From Flavobacterium tyrosinilyticum (GTDB taxonomy: Bacteria > Bacteroidota > Bacteroidia > Flavobacteriales > Flavobacteriaceae): a stretch of DNA of 64,000 nucleotides. The translations under genes and the position numbers were made by a program. This document shows, in pieces, positions 16,191-25,063 of this stretch. The stretch is from contig NZ_JAMOKG010000001.1 of the NCBI RefSeq assembly GCF_023656565.1, positions 192,456 through 256,455 of the forward strand, written 5' to 3'. The notes under the pieces are model-generated. The model worked only from the letters and a program-made list of their open reading frames with translations. It was not told where the DNA came from and made no database searches. Position 1 is the first letter of the stretch; every line of letters starts with the position of its first letter.

Positions 16191-18707
16191 TTATTTCTTT
16201 TTAGCAGCCGTTTTTTTAGCTGGAGCTTTTTTAGCCGTTGTTGTTTTTTTAGCAGCAGTTTTCTTTGCTGGTGTTTTTGCCGCGATCATTTCTTGAACTT
16301 GAGCCAATGTTAATTTTGTTGCATCAACATCTTTACTTAATTCAATTTTGATTTTTCCTTTCAGAATCACAGAGCGTCCCCAACGGGCTTTTTCTACTAC
16401 AATTCCTTCTTCTTCCCAATTATGAATAACCTTATCAATGTTTTTCTGAAGTTTATCTTCAATCAATTCCTCAACATCAGCTTGAGAAAGATTATCAAAA
16501 TTATATTTCTTGCTTACGTTTACAAAAAGTCCGTTCCATTTAATGAATGGTCCAAAACGTCCCACTCCTTTTTGAACAGCTTCTCCTTTATAAACAGCAA
16601 TTGGCGCATCAGCAAGTGCTTTTTCATCAATTAATTCCTGAGCTCTTTCTTTAGAAACACTTAGTGGATCTTCTCCTCTAGGCAATGAAATAAAAACGCT
16701 TCCGTGACGAACATAAGGACCGTAACGGCCATTGCTCACTTCCACTTCTTCTCCTTTATATTCACCTAAACTTTTTGGAAGCAAGAACAAATTCAATGCC
16801 TCTTCAAGTGTAATGTTTCCTATATTTTGGTCTGCCATTAAACTAGCAAACTTTTTATCCTCATCATCTGCTTCTCCAATCTGCGCCATTGGCCCAAATT
16901 TTCCTAAACGAACAGAAACTTGTCTACCGTCTGCATCTTTTCCTAGAATTCTTTCACCACTTTCACGTTCAGCATTTGCTTCAACTTCTTTTACATTTGG
17001 ATGAAATTTATTGTAGAAATCCTGCATCATTTTTGCCCAGTCAATATTTCCTTCAGCAATTTCGTCAAAGTCCTGCTCAACTTTTGCAGTGAAATTATAA
17101 TCTAGGATGTTTCCGAAATTCTTTACCAAGAAATCAGTAACAATAGTTCCGATATCTGTTGGAACCAATTTCCCTTTATCAGAACCTGTATTTTCTTTTA
17201 GAAGCTTCTCTCCTACTTTACTATTCTGCAAAGTAAGTTGTGTATAATTACGTTCTACACCCTCAAGAGTTCCTTTTTCAACGTAATTTCTATTGATAAT
17301 TGTCGAAATAGTTGGTGCGTATGTAGATGGACGCCCGATTCCAAGTTCCTCTAATTTTTTAACCAAAGATGCCTCAGTGTAACGGGCAGGCGGTCTTGAA
17401 TATCGTTCTGTGGCTGTAATATAGTTATTCGCCAGTTTTTCGTTTACTTTTAAAGCCGGAAGCATTCCTTCTTGCTCTTCTTCATCGTCATCGTGACCTT
17501 CTAAGTACACCTTTAAGAAACCTTCAAAAAGCAATACTTCTCCAGAAGCTGTAAAAATTTCGCTGTGATTATCTGCTTCGATTTTTACGTTTGTTCTTTC
17601 CAATTGTGCGTCGCTCATTTGCGAAGCCAAAGTTCTTTTCCAGATCAAATCGTATAAGCGAGCTTGGTCACGGTCAATATTTACGGTGTGACGAGACATA
17701 TCAGTCGGACGAATTGCTTCGTGCGCTTCTTGTGCTCCTTTACTTTTATTAGCAAAAACTCTCGGCTTAGAGAATTCTTTTCCGTAAGATTTGATAATTT
17801 CTGCTTGTGCAGCATCCATTGCTTCTTTAGAAAGGTTTACCGAGTCGGTTCTCATATAAGTAATAAGTCCGGCTTCGTATAGACGCTGTGCTAATTGCAT
17901 GGTAATTCCAACTGGCAAGTACAATTTTCTTGCTGCTTCTTGCTGCAATGTAGAAGTTGTAAAAGGTGCTGTTGGAGATTTTTTGGTAGGTTTAGTTTCT
18001 AAATCAGCTACCTTATATTTAGAACCGATGTTTTGATTTAAGAAATCTTCGGCTTCTTTTTTAGTGTTGAAGTTTTTTGGAAGTTTTGCTTTGAAAGCTT
18101 TTCCTGCTTCGTTTACAAATTCTGCAACAATAGAATATGTTGCAACTGCATTGAAGCTTTGTATTTCGCGTTCTCTTTCTACAATCAAACGCACAGAAAC
18201 TGACTGTACACGACCAGCTGAAAGTCCGCCTTTAATTTTTCTCCATAAAACTGGAGATAATTCATAACCTACTAAACGATCTAAAACACGACGTGCTTGT
18301 TGTGCGTTTACTAAATTATAATCAATTTCTCTTGGATTGTCGATTGCCTTAAGAATCGCAGATTTTGTGATCTCGTGAAAAACAATTCGTTTGGTTTTTT
18401 TTCTATCTAGCTTTAATTCTTCCGCCAAGTGCCATGAAATAGCCTCTCCCTCGCGGTCCTCATCGGATGCTAACCAAACCGTTTCGGCATTTTTAGAAAG
18501 TGACTTCAGCTTCGTTACCAAGGCTTTTTTATCCGGAGAAACTTCATATTTAGGTTTAAAACCATTTTCTACATCTACTCCTATTTCCTTTGATGGTAAA
18601 TCTGCTATGTGTCCATAACTTGACTCCACCTGAAAATCACTCCCAAGAAATTTCTCGATCGTTTTCGCCTTTGCAGGTGACTCCACTATTACTAAATTCT
18701 TTGCCAT
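16191..18707 (-). CDS. topA: DNA topoisomerase I
   Basis: An 838-residue type IA topoisomerase that relaxes negative supercoils. The N-terminal Toprim domain begins NLVIVESPAKAKTIEKFLG and contains SDEDREGEAISWHL. The catalytic Tyr is in ITYMRTDSVNLS near residue 290. The C-terminal part has repeated topoisomerase C-terminal modules (GKFGPMAQIG, GRYGPYVRHG, GRFGPFIKWNG) instead of four-Cys zinc fingers. The last ~30 residues are a Lys/Ala/Pro-rich histone-like tail. I use the ATG at 18707: seven further upstream codons starting with TTG are open but overlap a -7 box. Confidence 0.97.
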   Translation of the reverse strand: MAKNLVIVESPAKAKTIEKFLGSDFQVESSYGHIADLPSKEIGVDVENGFKPKYEVSPDKKALVTKLKSLSKNAETVWLASDEDREGEAISWHLAEELKLDRKKTKRIVFHEITKSAILKAIDNPREIDYNLVNAQQARRVLDRLVGYELSPVLWRKIKGGLSAGRVQSVSVRLIVEREREIQSFNAVATYSIVAEFVNEAGKAFKAKLPKNFNTKKEAEDFLNQNIGSKYKVADLETKPTKKSPTAPFTTSTLQQEAARKLYLPVGITMQLAQRLYEAGLITYMRTDSVNLSKEAMDAAQAEIIKSYGKEFSKPRVFANKSKGAQEAHEAIRPTDMSRHTVNIDRDQARLYDLIWKRTLASQMSDAQLERTNVKIEADNHSEIFTASGEVLLFEGFLKVYLEGHDDDEEEQEGMLPALKVNEKLANNYITATERYSRPPARYTEASLVKKLEELGIGRPSTYAPTISTIINRNYVEKGTLEGVERNYTQLTLQNSKVGEKLLKENTGSDKGKLVPTDIGTIVTDFLVKNFGNILDYNFTAKVEQDFDEIAEGNIDWAKMMQDFYNKFHPNVKEVEANAERESGERILGKDADGRQVSVRLGKFGPMAQIGEADDEDKKFASLMADQNIGNITLEEALNLFLLPKSLGEYKGEEVEVSNGRYGPYVRHGSVFISLPRGEDPLSVSKERAQELIDEKALADAPIAVYKGEAVQKGVGRFGPFIKWNGLFVNVSKKYNFDNLSQADVEELIEDKLQKNIDKVIHNWEEEGIVVEKARWGRSVILKGKIKIELSKDVDATKLTLAQVQEMIAAKTPAKKTAAKKTTTAKKAPAKKTAAKKK

Positions 18708-18725
18708 TGCTCTATTTTTCTGCAA

Positions 18726-18733
18726 CAAAAGTA
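18726..18733 (-). promoter_or_regulatory. -7 box of topA
   Basis: Minus-strand TACTTTTG matches TAnnTTTG 18 bases upstream of the ATG at 18707. It overlaps the alternative TTG start, which argues against that start. No clear -33 TTG. Confidence 0.5.
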
Positions 18734-18987
18734 TTTATTTTTTTTAAATATTAACCTTACGAATGCATTTTTGAGGTATTTTGATATTATGAAACTTAAA
18801 ATTGCAGATTTATCTGTAATAATCTCGATAATATATATAGGTATAACTTTTAGTGATTTTTAACCAAGAAATCCCTTTTAATTTTAGATTTCAGAGCTGA
18901 AATTTTAAATTGTAAAAAACATTTCTTAAAATCTACGATTCAACCTACAATTTATTTTAATTACGTTTTCCTTTGAAATCGAATTTC

Positions 18988-19135
18988 CTAGCCCAGATTG
19001 TAGCGAAAAGCCCGGAGTAAAAAAAGCAAAAGTTTCTTGTTTTAAAAAAAGCGACCAACGGAAGCTCTTTTTGAAACATTAGAAACTTTGCTTTTTTTAT
19101 GAGGACTTGAAGTGAAAAGCTGGAAATAGCTCCTA
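18988..19135. repeat. Long imperfect palindromic repeat in the topA-miaB spacer
   Basis: The 551-bp spacer (18708-19258) between divergent topA and miaB holds an extended palindrome. An A-rich arm at about 19018-19036 (core GCAAAAGTTTCT) pairs with 19080-19099 (core AGAAACTTTGC), with one bulge. An inner pair runs TGTTTtAAAAAAAGC / GCTcTTTTTgAAACA around a short GC-richer loop. Boundaries carry CCTAGCCC on the left and TAGCTCCTA on the right, resembling dispersed intergenic repeats of flavobacteria. The remainder of the spacer is A+T-rich with no gene seen. Confidence 0.65.
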
Positions 19136-19209
19136 ATTACCCTTAAATTGAGCTCAAAGCATTAGGTATCAACATTTCTCAAAACATTGTTAATTCTTTA
19201 TCTGACATC

Positions 19210-19241
19210 TTGTCATATTAGATTCAATTACGCTATCTTTG
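19210..19241 (+). promoter_or_regulatory. Promoter of miaB
   Basis: A -7 box TATCTTTG at 19234-19241 with TTG at 19210-19212, a 21-bp spacer, fits the Bacteroidota primary sigma-factor consensus. The ATG follows 17 nt after the -7 box. Confidence 0.75.
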
Positions 19242-19258
19242 CACTTTGAATTTTTACA

Positions 19259-20704
19259 ATGGAAAAGATTATTGAAGAAAGCAAACAGGGCGAAAGTCTT
19301 GTTTTGGAAAATAAACCTGAAAATACTAAAAAACTATTTATAGAAAGTTACGGCTGTGCGATGAATTTTTCGGACAGTGAAGTCGTAGCTTCCATTTTGT
19401 CTGACGGAGGTTATAACACTACTTCTATTCTAGAAGAAGCCGATTTGGTTTTGGTAAACACTTGCTCTATTAGAGATAAGGCAGAACAGACTATTCGCAA
19501 GCGTTTAGAGAAATACAATGCAGTTAAACGCACGAATCCGAAAATGAAAGTGGGTGTTTTGGGCTGTATGGCGGAGCGTTTGAAAAGTCAATTTCTAGAA
19601 GAAGAAAAAATCGTTGACTTAGTTGTTGGTCCAGATGCTTATAAAGATCTTCCGAATTTATTGGCTGAAGTTGAAGAAGGACGTGATGCTATTAATGTAA
19701 TTTTATCAAAAGAAGAAACGTACGGAGATATTTCGCCTGTTCGTTTAATGAGCAACGGAATTACAGCTTTGGTTTCGATTACTCGTGGATGCGATAATAT
19801 GTGTACATTTTGCGTTGTACCTTTTACACGCGGACGCGAACGCAGTCGTGAACCACAGAGTATTATGGCTGAAATTCAGGATTTATGGAACAAAGGCTAT
19901 AAAGAAGTTACTCTTTTAGGCCAAAACGTTGACAGTTACCTTTGGTACGGTGGCGGTTTGAAAAAAGATTTCGTAAATGCTTCTGAAATGCAGAAAGCAA
20001 CTGCGGTTGATTTTGATCAATTGCTAGAAATGGTTGCTGTTGGTTTTCCAAAAATGCGTATTCGATTTTCGACTTCTAATCCGCAGGATATGCACGAAAG
20101 CATTTTGCATGTTATTGCGAAATATCCAAACATCTGTAAACATATTCACTTACCGGTTCAATCTGGAAGTAATAGAATTTTAAAAGAAATGAATCGTCTG
20201 CATTCTCGTGAAGAATATATGGCTTTGATTGATAAAATTAAGGCGATTATTCCTGACGCTTCGATTTCGCAAGATATGATTGCTGGTTTCCCAACAGAAA
20301 CTGAAGAAGACCACCAAGATACAATGAGCTTGATGGAATATGTAAAATATAATTTCGGTTATATGTATTCGTATTCTGAACGTCCTGGAACTTTGGCTGG
20401 AAGAAAAATGAAAGATGATGTGGAGGAAGAAACTAAAGCAAGAAGATTACAAGAAATTGTCGATTTACAACAAAAACATGCTTGGTTTAGAAGCGAAGAA
20501 TTTGTTGGAAAAACAGTTGAAGTTTTAGTCGAAAAAGTTTCTAAAAAATCAAAAGACGAATTTTCTGGAAGAAACTCTCAAAGTATTACGGTAGTTTTCC
20601 CAAAAGAAAATTACAAAATTGGAGATTTCGTAAACGTAAAAATCACAAGCTGTACTAGCGGAACTTTAAAAGGTGAAGCAGTGGGATATTCTGAAATGAA
20701 TTAG
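19259..20704 (+). CDS. miaB: tRNA-2-methylthio-N6-dimethylallyladenosine synthase MiaB
   Basis: A 481-residue radical-SAM methylthiotransferase that converts i6A37 to ms2i6A37 in tRNA. The N-terminal UPF0004 domain supplies three cluster cysteines (ESYGCAMNFSDSE near 32, NTCSIRDKAE near 69, LGCMAE near 103). The radical-SAM CxxxCxxC is in RGCDNMCTFCVVPFTRGRER near 177. A C-terminal TRAM domain follows, ending GEAVGYSEMN. Full length, with a good promoter just upstream. It is followed at 5 bases by the inverted-repeat arm of the GxxExxY element. Confidence 0.97.
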   Translation: MEKIIEESKQGESLVLENKPENTKKLFIESYGCAMNFSDSEVVASILSDGGYNTTSILEEADLVLVNTCSIRDKAEQTIRKRLEKYNAVKRTNPKMKVGVLGCMAERLKSQFLEEEKIVDLVVGPDAYKDLPNLLAEVEEGRDAINVILSKEETYGDISPVRLMSNGITALVSITRGCDNMCTFCVVPFTRGRERSREPQSIMAEIQDLWNKGYKEVTLLGQNVDSYLWYGGGLKKDFVNASEMQKATAVDFDQLLEMVAVGFPKMRIRFSTSNPQDMHESILHVIAKYPNICKHIHLPVQSGSNRILKEMNRLHSREEYMALIDKIKAIIPDASISQDMIAGFPTETEEDHQDTMSLMEYVKYNFGYMYSYSERPGTLAGRKMKDDVEEETKARRLQEIVDLQQKHAWFRSEEFVGKTVEVLVEKVSKKSKDEFSGRNSQSITVVFPKENYKIGDFVNVKITSCTSGTLKGEAVGYSEMN

Positions 20705-20709
20705 TTTTT

Positions 20710-21175
20710 TTAACCGCAAATTTCACAAATTTCCGCAAATTAATTATTGATGATTGATACAAACGAATATTACTACAAGAAAGATCAAAATTATCAAATT
20801 GTAGGTATATGCATGGAAGTACATAGATTATTGGGACCTGGATTACTTGAAATTGTATATAAAGACGCATTAGAAATTGAATTTAAAAACAATAACATTC
20901 CTTATCATCGAGAAAAGGAATTTTCTATAGAATACAAAGGGGTTATTTTGCCTCATAAATTTTATGCAGATTTTATAGTTTATGAAGATATAATATTAGA
21001 AGTGAAATCAGTGAGAGAAATTAGCAATGACCATCTTGCCCAAACCTTAAATTACATGAAGCTTGCTGATACTCCTGTCGGAATAATTGCAAACTTTCAA
21101 AACAAATCATTAGTACACAAAAGATTGATAAATTCATAAACTGAATTTGCGCTAATTTGTGTAATTTGTGGTTAA
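20710..21175 (+). mobile_element. Candidate inverted-repeat cassette carrying a GxxExxY gene
   Basis: Arms at 20710-20741 and 21144-21175 are 32 bp each and match as inverted repeats at 28 of 32 positions (both end TTAACC when read inwards). The enclosed space is filled almost exactly by one gene: its ATG lies 8 bases inside the left arm and its stop ends 4 bases before the right arm. No transposase is present. The arms belong to the same style of repeat seen elsewhere in the window (CAAATT/AATTTG tracts), so the unit may be a non-autonomous mobile cassette. Mobility is inferred. Confidence 0.45.
20750..21139 (+). CDS. GxxExxY protein (PD-(D/E)XK nuclease-like)
   Basis: A 129-residue protein of the GxxExxY family. 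The naming motif is GLLEIVY near residue 27 (G-x-x-E-x-x-Y), preceded by MEVHRLLGPG. Later FYADFIVYEDIILEVKS supplies the D-x(n)-E-x-K pattern of the PD-(D/E)XK nuclease fold. The family is common and often multicopy in Bacteroidota but its function is not established. I use the ATG at 20750; an in-frame TTG three bases earlier is less likely. The gene is tightly bracketed by inverted repeats, suggesting that gene and repeats move together. Confidence 0.85.
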   Translation: MIDTNEYYYKKDQNYQIVGICMEVHRLLGPGLLEIVYKDALEIEFKNNNIPYHREKEFSIEYKGVILPHKFYADFIVYEDIILEVKSVREISNDHLAQTLNYMKLADTPVGIIANFQNKSLVHKRLINS

Positions 21176-21260
21176 TTTCAATTACTTCTAAAAAAGAATT
21201 GATTAGCCCGATTTCAAGAAAAATTCGAGAAATTCGTGGCAAACAAAAATACAAGCCAAA

Positions 21261-21281
21261 GTTTTAGGCAAAACCTAAAAC
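21261..21281. repeat. Small palindrome upstream of the sigma-54 activator gene
   Basis: GTTTTAGG (21261-21268) and CCTAAAAC (21274-21281) form a perfect 8-bp inverted repeat with a 5-nt loop, ending 27 bases before the ATG. It could be an operator or a 5'-leader hairpin. Confidence 0.4.
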
Positions 21282-21308
21282 AAACAAAAAACTTGAAACA
21301 AAATCGAT

Positions 21309-22568
21309 ATGGAAACAGTTCAAGCAATAAAACAGCGATTTGAAATTATTGGAAATGATCCGAAATTAAATCGCGCCATTGAAAAAGCCATTCAGGTTGC
21401 TCCAACTGATATTTCGGTTATGGTAACTGGGGAAAGTGGTGTTGGTAAAGAAAATATTCCTAGAATTATACATTCGCTTTCGCACAGAAAGCATGGTAAA
21501 TATATTGCCGTAAACTGTGGTGCAATTCCGGAAGGAACAATTGACAGTGAACTTTTTGGTCACGAAAAAGGAGCTTTTACAGGTGCAACAAGCACGCGTG
21601 AAGGTTATTTTGAAGTGGCTGATGGCGGAACAATATTTCTTGATGAAGTTGGAGAATTACCATTAACAACTCAAGTAAGATTACTTCGTGTTTTGGAAAA
21701 TGGTGAATTTATAAAAGTAGGTTCGTCTCAGGTTCAAAAAACGAATGTGAGAATTGTTGCGGCAACAAACGTCAATTTATTCAATGCAATTGAAAAAGGT
21801 AAATTCCGTGAGGATTTGTACTATCGTTTAAGCACAGTCGAAATTACATTACCGCCTTTACGCGAAAGAAACGACGATATTCATTTGTTGTTCAGAAAGT
21901 TTGTAGCCGATTTTGCTCATAAATATAAAATGCCTCCTTTAAGACTGGATGATGATGCTGTTCAGCTTTTACAGAAATTCAGATGGAGCGGAAATATTCG
22001 TCAGCTTCGAAATGTGGCAGAACAAATTTCAGTTTTAGAAACTAATCGTGATATTACCTTAGCTACTTTACAATCTTATTTGCCTGCCGAAGGAAGCAAT
22101 TTGCCTTCAGTTATTAGCGACAGCAAAAAAGAAAGTGATTTCAGTACCGAAAGAGATATTTTGTACAAAGTGCTTTTTGATATGAGAAGCGATTTGAACG
22201 ACTTGAAAAAACTGACTCTAGAGTTGATGAAAAATGGGACTTCTAAAGTTCAAGACATTAACCCGAATTTGATCCAGAAAATTTACGGAAATCAGCAAAA
22301 TGATAGCGAGATTGATTTTGAAGAAGAGCCAAGAACCGCTGTTGTGACCTCTCCTGTTGTTCGTGAAGATAATTATCAGATGCAAGACGATAATTATTTA
22401 TTTGCTGAAACTATCGAGGAAGAAGAAATTTTACGTTTGGAACAAAAAGAAATCGAAATGATCAAAAAATCATTAGAAAAAAACAAAGGAAAACGTAAAG
22501 CCGCTGCTGATGAATTAGGTATCTCTGAAAGAACTTTGTACCGTAAAATCAAGCAATTCGATCTATAA
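21309..22568 (+). CDS. Sigma-54-dependent transcriptional activator
   Basis: A 419-residue AAA+ enhancer-binding protein without a receiver domain. Walker A is GESGVGKE near residue 39. The sigma-54 contact loop ELFGHEKGAFTGAT is near 80. Walker B is GGTIFLDEVGELP near 108. The arginine-finger region and ELR-type segment WSGNIRQLRNVAEQ follow near 238. A Fis-type helix-turn-helix lies at the C-terminus (RKAAADELGISERTLYRKIKQ). Between them is a low-complexity acidic linker of about 100 residues. Because it lacks a sensory N-terminal domain it may be controlled by protein partners or expression level. It heads a run of envelope and chaperone genes. Confidence 0.95.
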   Translation: METVQAIKQRFEIIGNDPKLNRAIEKAIQVAPTDISVMVTGESGVGKENIPRIIHSLSHRKHGKYIAVNCGAIPEGTIDSELFGHEKGAFTGATSTREGYFEVADGGTIFLDEVGELPLTTQVRLLRVLENGEFIKVGSSQVQKTNVRIVAATNVNLFNAIEKGKFREDLYYRLSTVEITLPPLRERNDDIHLLFRKFVADFAHKYKMPPLRLDDDAVQLLQKFRWSGNIRQLRNVAEQISVLETNRDITLATLQSYLPAEGSNLPSVISDSKKESDFSTERDILYKVLFDMRSDLNDLKKLTLELMKNGTSKVQDINPNLIQKIYGNQQNDSEIDFEEEPRTAVVTSPVVREDNYQMQDDNYLFAETIEEEEILRLEQKEIEMIKKSLEKNKGKRKAAADELGISERTLYRKIKQFDL

Positions 22569-22604
22569 TAAATCTCAATTTTTAAATCCCAAATCCCAAA
22601 TTAC

Positions 22605-22612
22605 TATATTTG
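22605..22612 (+). promoter_or_regulatory. -7 box upstream of lptE
   Basis: TATATTTG matches TAnnTTTG and lies 37 bases before the lptE ATG at 22650. No TTG at the -33 position. It lies in the short spacer after the activator gene. Confidence 0.45.
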
Positions 22613-22649
22613 GCGAAATTTGAAATTTGGAATTCGACTAATACACATT

Positions 22650-23153
22650 ATGAAAAAAATATATTCTCTTTTCGCACTATTAAGCCTTTTTATGTTGAGT
22701 GGCTGTTCTGTTTACAACTTTACAGGAACTGGAAAAATCGATGCCAAAACATTTCAGGTTAACTTCTTTCAGAATAATGCCGATTTGATTGAACCAGGAA
22801 TCGATAGAACTTTTACTTTGGCTTTGCAGGATTTGATTATGAATCAGACCAACTTAAACTTGGTTAGCAATAGTGGCGATTTGGTTTACGAAGGTGAAAT
22901 TACAGATTACCGAATTACACCAATGACGGCAACTGCAGATCAGCAGGCAGCACAAAACCGTTTATCTATTCGTGTAAATGTACGTTTTACAAACAAAAAG
23001 AAAGAGACAGACGATTTTGAAAAATCTTTTGAATTCTATTATGATTTCCCTGGACGAGATCTTCCAACAGGATCTGTTTTAAACGAGGCAATCAGAATAA
23101 TTTTTGAAAGAATCACCCAAGATATCTTTAATCAATCATTGGCAAAATGGTAG
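22650..23153 (+). CDS. LPS-assembly lipoprotein LptE-like
   Basis: A 167-residue lipoprotein. The signal peptide MKKIYSLFALLSLFMLSGC has a lipobox LSGC with Cys19. The mature part resembles LptE family proteins, which plug the LptD barrel and help insert lipopolysaccharide in the outer membrane. A weakly supported upstream extension of ten codons is rejected because it would precede the signal peptide and overlap the promoter region. It lies between the sigma-54 activator and a TPR-like gene, a neighbourhood I recall from other Flavobacterium genomes. Assignment is moderately firm. Confidence 0.8.
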   Translation: MKKIYSLFALLSLFMLSGCSVYNFTGTGKIDAKTFQVNFFQNNADLIEPGIDRTFTLALQDLIMNQTNLNLVSNSGDLVYEGEITDYRITPMTATADQQAAQNRLSIRVNVRFTNKKKETDDFEKSFEFYYDFPGRDLPTGSVLNEAIRIIFERITQDIFNQSLAKW

Positions 23154-23254
23154 TTTTGCCTGTTTATTTAGTCGTTAAACTATAAAAACCGTTTAATCGA
23201 TAAAACAAGCAAAAACAAATAAACAATTAACCGATCAAACAAAAAAAACAAATA

Positions 23255-25060
23255 ATGAACGTTAGCGATTATACCTACTTAATGAATAAACCCGATGCTA
23301 TTACAGAAAAGCAGGCGGACGCATTAGGAAGTGTTTTGAATGAATTTCCGTATTTTCAAAGTGCACGCGCATTGCGATTAAAAGGACTTTACAATCAAAA
23401 TAGTTTTAAGTATAATTATGCTTTGAAGGTTACAGCAGCATACACGGCTGATCGTTCTGTTTTATTTGATTTTATAACATCTGAAGCTTTCACTTCTATT
23501 CAAAATGATTTTTACGAACAGAAATTGAGAGATCTTCTTGAAATTACTGTTTTTGACAGTGAAATAATTTCACCAGAGCAGATTCAAAAAGCAATTGAAG
23601 TTAAAACCGATATTGAAGAACTGCCTGTTTCAGATACAACTAAAGAAGCTCAAACTTCTGTTGTTGAAACACCTTCAATTGTACAGTCTGTAAAAGTTGA
23701 AGAATCTGCAAAAATTGAAGAAACTTTAAAAGAAGAACCTGTACAAGTTGAGGAAATAAAAGCTCAAGAACCAGTAATTGCCGAAGAGCCTAAAAAATTT
23801 CCAGAAATAGATCCTTCTATTTTTCTTGCCATAAAAGAAGCTCAAACTATAACTTTTGAAAAACCATCAATTAAGGAAGAAGAGCCAAAACCAATTCCAG
23901 AAATAGATTTTTATATTTTTGCGATAAAAGAAGCACAAAATGTAACTTTTGAAAAGCCAATAATAGAAGAGGAAAAACCAAAACCACTTCCAGAAATAGA
24001 CTTATCTACTGTAACTTTTGAAAAACCTGCATTAGAAGAACAACAGAAAATTGATTCTACTGAACTTACTATTTCAGATAATGTAGAAGAAGAAGTTGAA
24101 ACAGCTCCGTTTTCAGAATCTAGACAAACTGAAGAACCTAAAATTGATCGTATAGAGAATTCGATCTTAAGTTCGATAAAGGGCTCTGAAACACCTTCTC
24201 TACCAGAACCTGTAAAAGCTGAAGAACCTAAAAATGAGCGTGTCGAAAACTCTATTCTAAGTTCGATTAAAGAAGCAGAAGCCAAAAATGCTGAACAACC
24301 TGTAAAAACTGAAGAAGTAAAAGCAGATCCTATTATAGAAGAACCTGCTCTAAATGCTGTTGAAGAAGATGAAGACGACAGCGTAATTGAAGAAATGATT
24401 ATTCCAGAATTTAAAATGAATTCTGTTGAACGATCTATTCTTTCTTCGATTAAAGAAGCTGAAACAAAAACACCCGAGGAACCAAAAGCAGAAATTCTAG
24501 AAGTTCTTCAATCTGAGGATAAAGAAGAAGAGCCAATTATAGAAGAAAATGAAGAGCCGATTGAAGAAATAATCGAAGAGGAAGAGCCTAATGAGCCTGC
24601 AAGAACAGCTGCAGAACATTTAGAAATAGGAAAACCTTTGGATTTTTCTCTTAGCGAAAAACATTCATTTCAAGAATGGCTTCAATTGTCTCGAACAGAA
24701 CCAATTGACCGCTCAAATGAAATTTCTCCAGAAGAACAAGCAAAAATTGAAGCGGCTAAAGAAGAAGAGAGACAAAAGAAGGCTGAAATTATCGATAAAT
24801 TTATCGAAACCAATCCGAAAATCTCTCCAATTAAACCTGGAACAAGTGCTCCAGTAGTTCAAATTGAGCCTGTTATAGAGGACAATTCGTATTTAATGAC
24901 CGAGACTCTGGCCAGAGTATATCTGGAACAAAAGAAATATACAAAAGCAATTCAAGCTTATGAAATATTAATTTTGAAATATCCAGAAAAAATTACTTTC
25001 TTTGCAGACCGCATATCGGATATAAAGATTTTACAACAAAATAACAATAACAATAATTAA
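23255..25060 (+). CDS. Large Glu/Pro-rich repeat protein with C-terminal TPR-like end
   Basis: A 601-residue protein, no signal peptide. Residues about 1-110 form a globular helical domain (MNVSDYTYLMNKPDA...). Residues about 120-480 are low-complexity, rich in Glu, Pro, Lys, Ile. They carry two repeat families: TFEKP units with PEID spacers near 187-265, and SILSSIK units near 300, 330 and 391. The C-terminus, about 545-600, looks like one TPR hairpin (ARVYLEQKKYTKAIQAYEIL) and ends in a run of Asn. The repeats probably vary between strains. It is 3 bases upstream of secG, suggesting coupling to secretion, but function is unknown. Confidence 0.85.
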   Translation: MNVSDYTYLMNKPDAITEKQADALGSVLNEFPYFQSARALRLKGLYNQNSFKYNYALKVTAAYTADRSVLFDFITSEAFTSIQNDFYEQKLRDLLEITVFDSEIISPEQIQKAIEVKTDIEELPVSDTTKEAQTSVVETPSIVQSVKVEESAKIEETLKEEPVQVEEIKAQEPVIAEEPKKFPEIDPSIFLAIKEAQTITFEKPSIKEEEPKPIPEIDFYIFAIKEAQNVTFEKPIIEEEKPKPLPEIDLSTVTFEKPALEEQQKIDSTELTISDNVEEEVETAPFSESRQTEEPKIDRIENSILSSIKGSETPSLPEPVKAEEPKNERVENSILSSIKEAEAKNAEQPVKTEEVKADPIIEEPALNAVEEDEDDSVIEEMIIPEFKMNSVERSILSSIKEAETKTPEEPKAEILEVLQSEDKEEEPIIEENEEPIEEIIEEEEPNEPARTAAEHLEIGKPLDFSLSEKHSFQEWLQLSRTEPIDRSNEISPEEQAKIEAAKEEERQKKAEIIDKFIETNPKISPIKPGTSAPVVQIEPVIEDNSYLMTETLARVYLEQKKYTKAIQAYEILILKYPEKITFFADRISDIKILQQNNNNNN

Positions 25061-25063
25061 GTA

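Noticed and set aside
18708..18728. Upstream TTG start of topA
   Set aside because: It overlaps the -7 box, and the ATG at 18707 begins exactly at the conserved MAKNLVIVESPAK start of the family.
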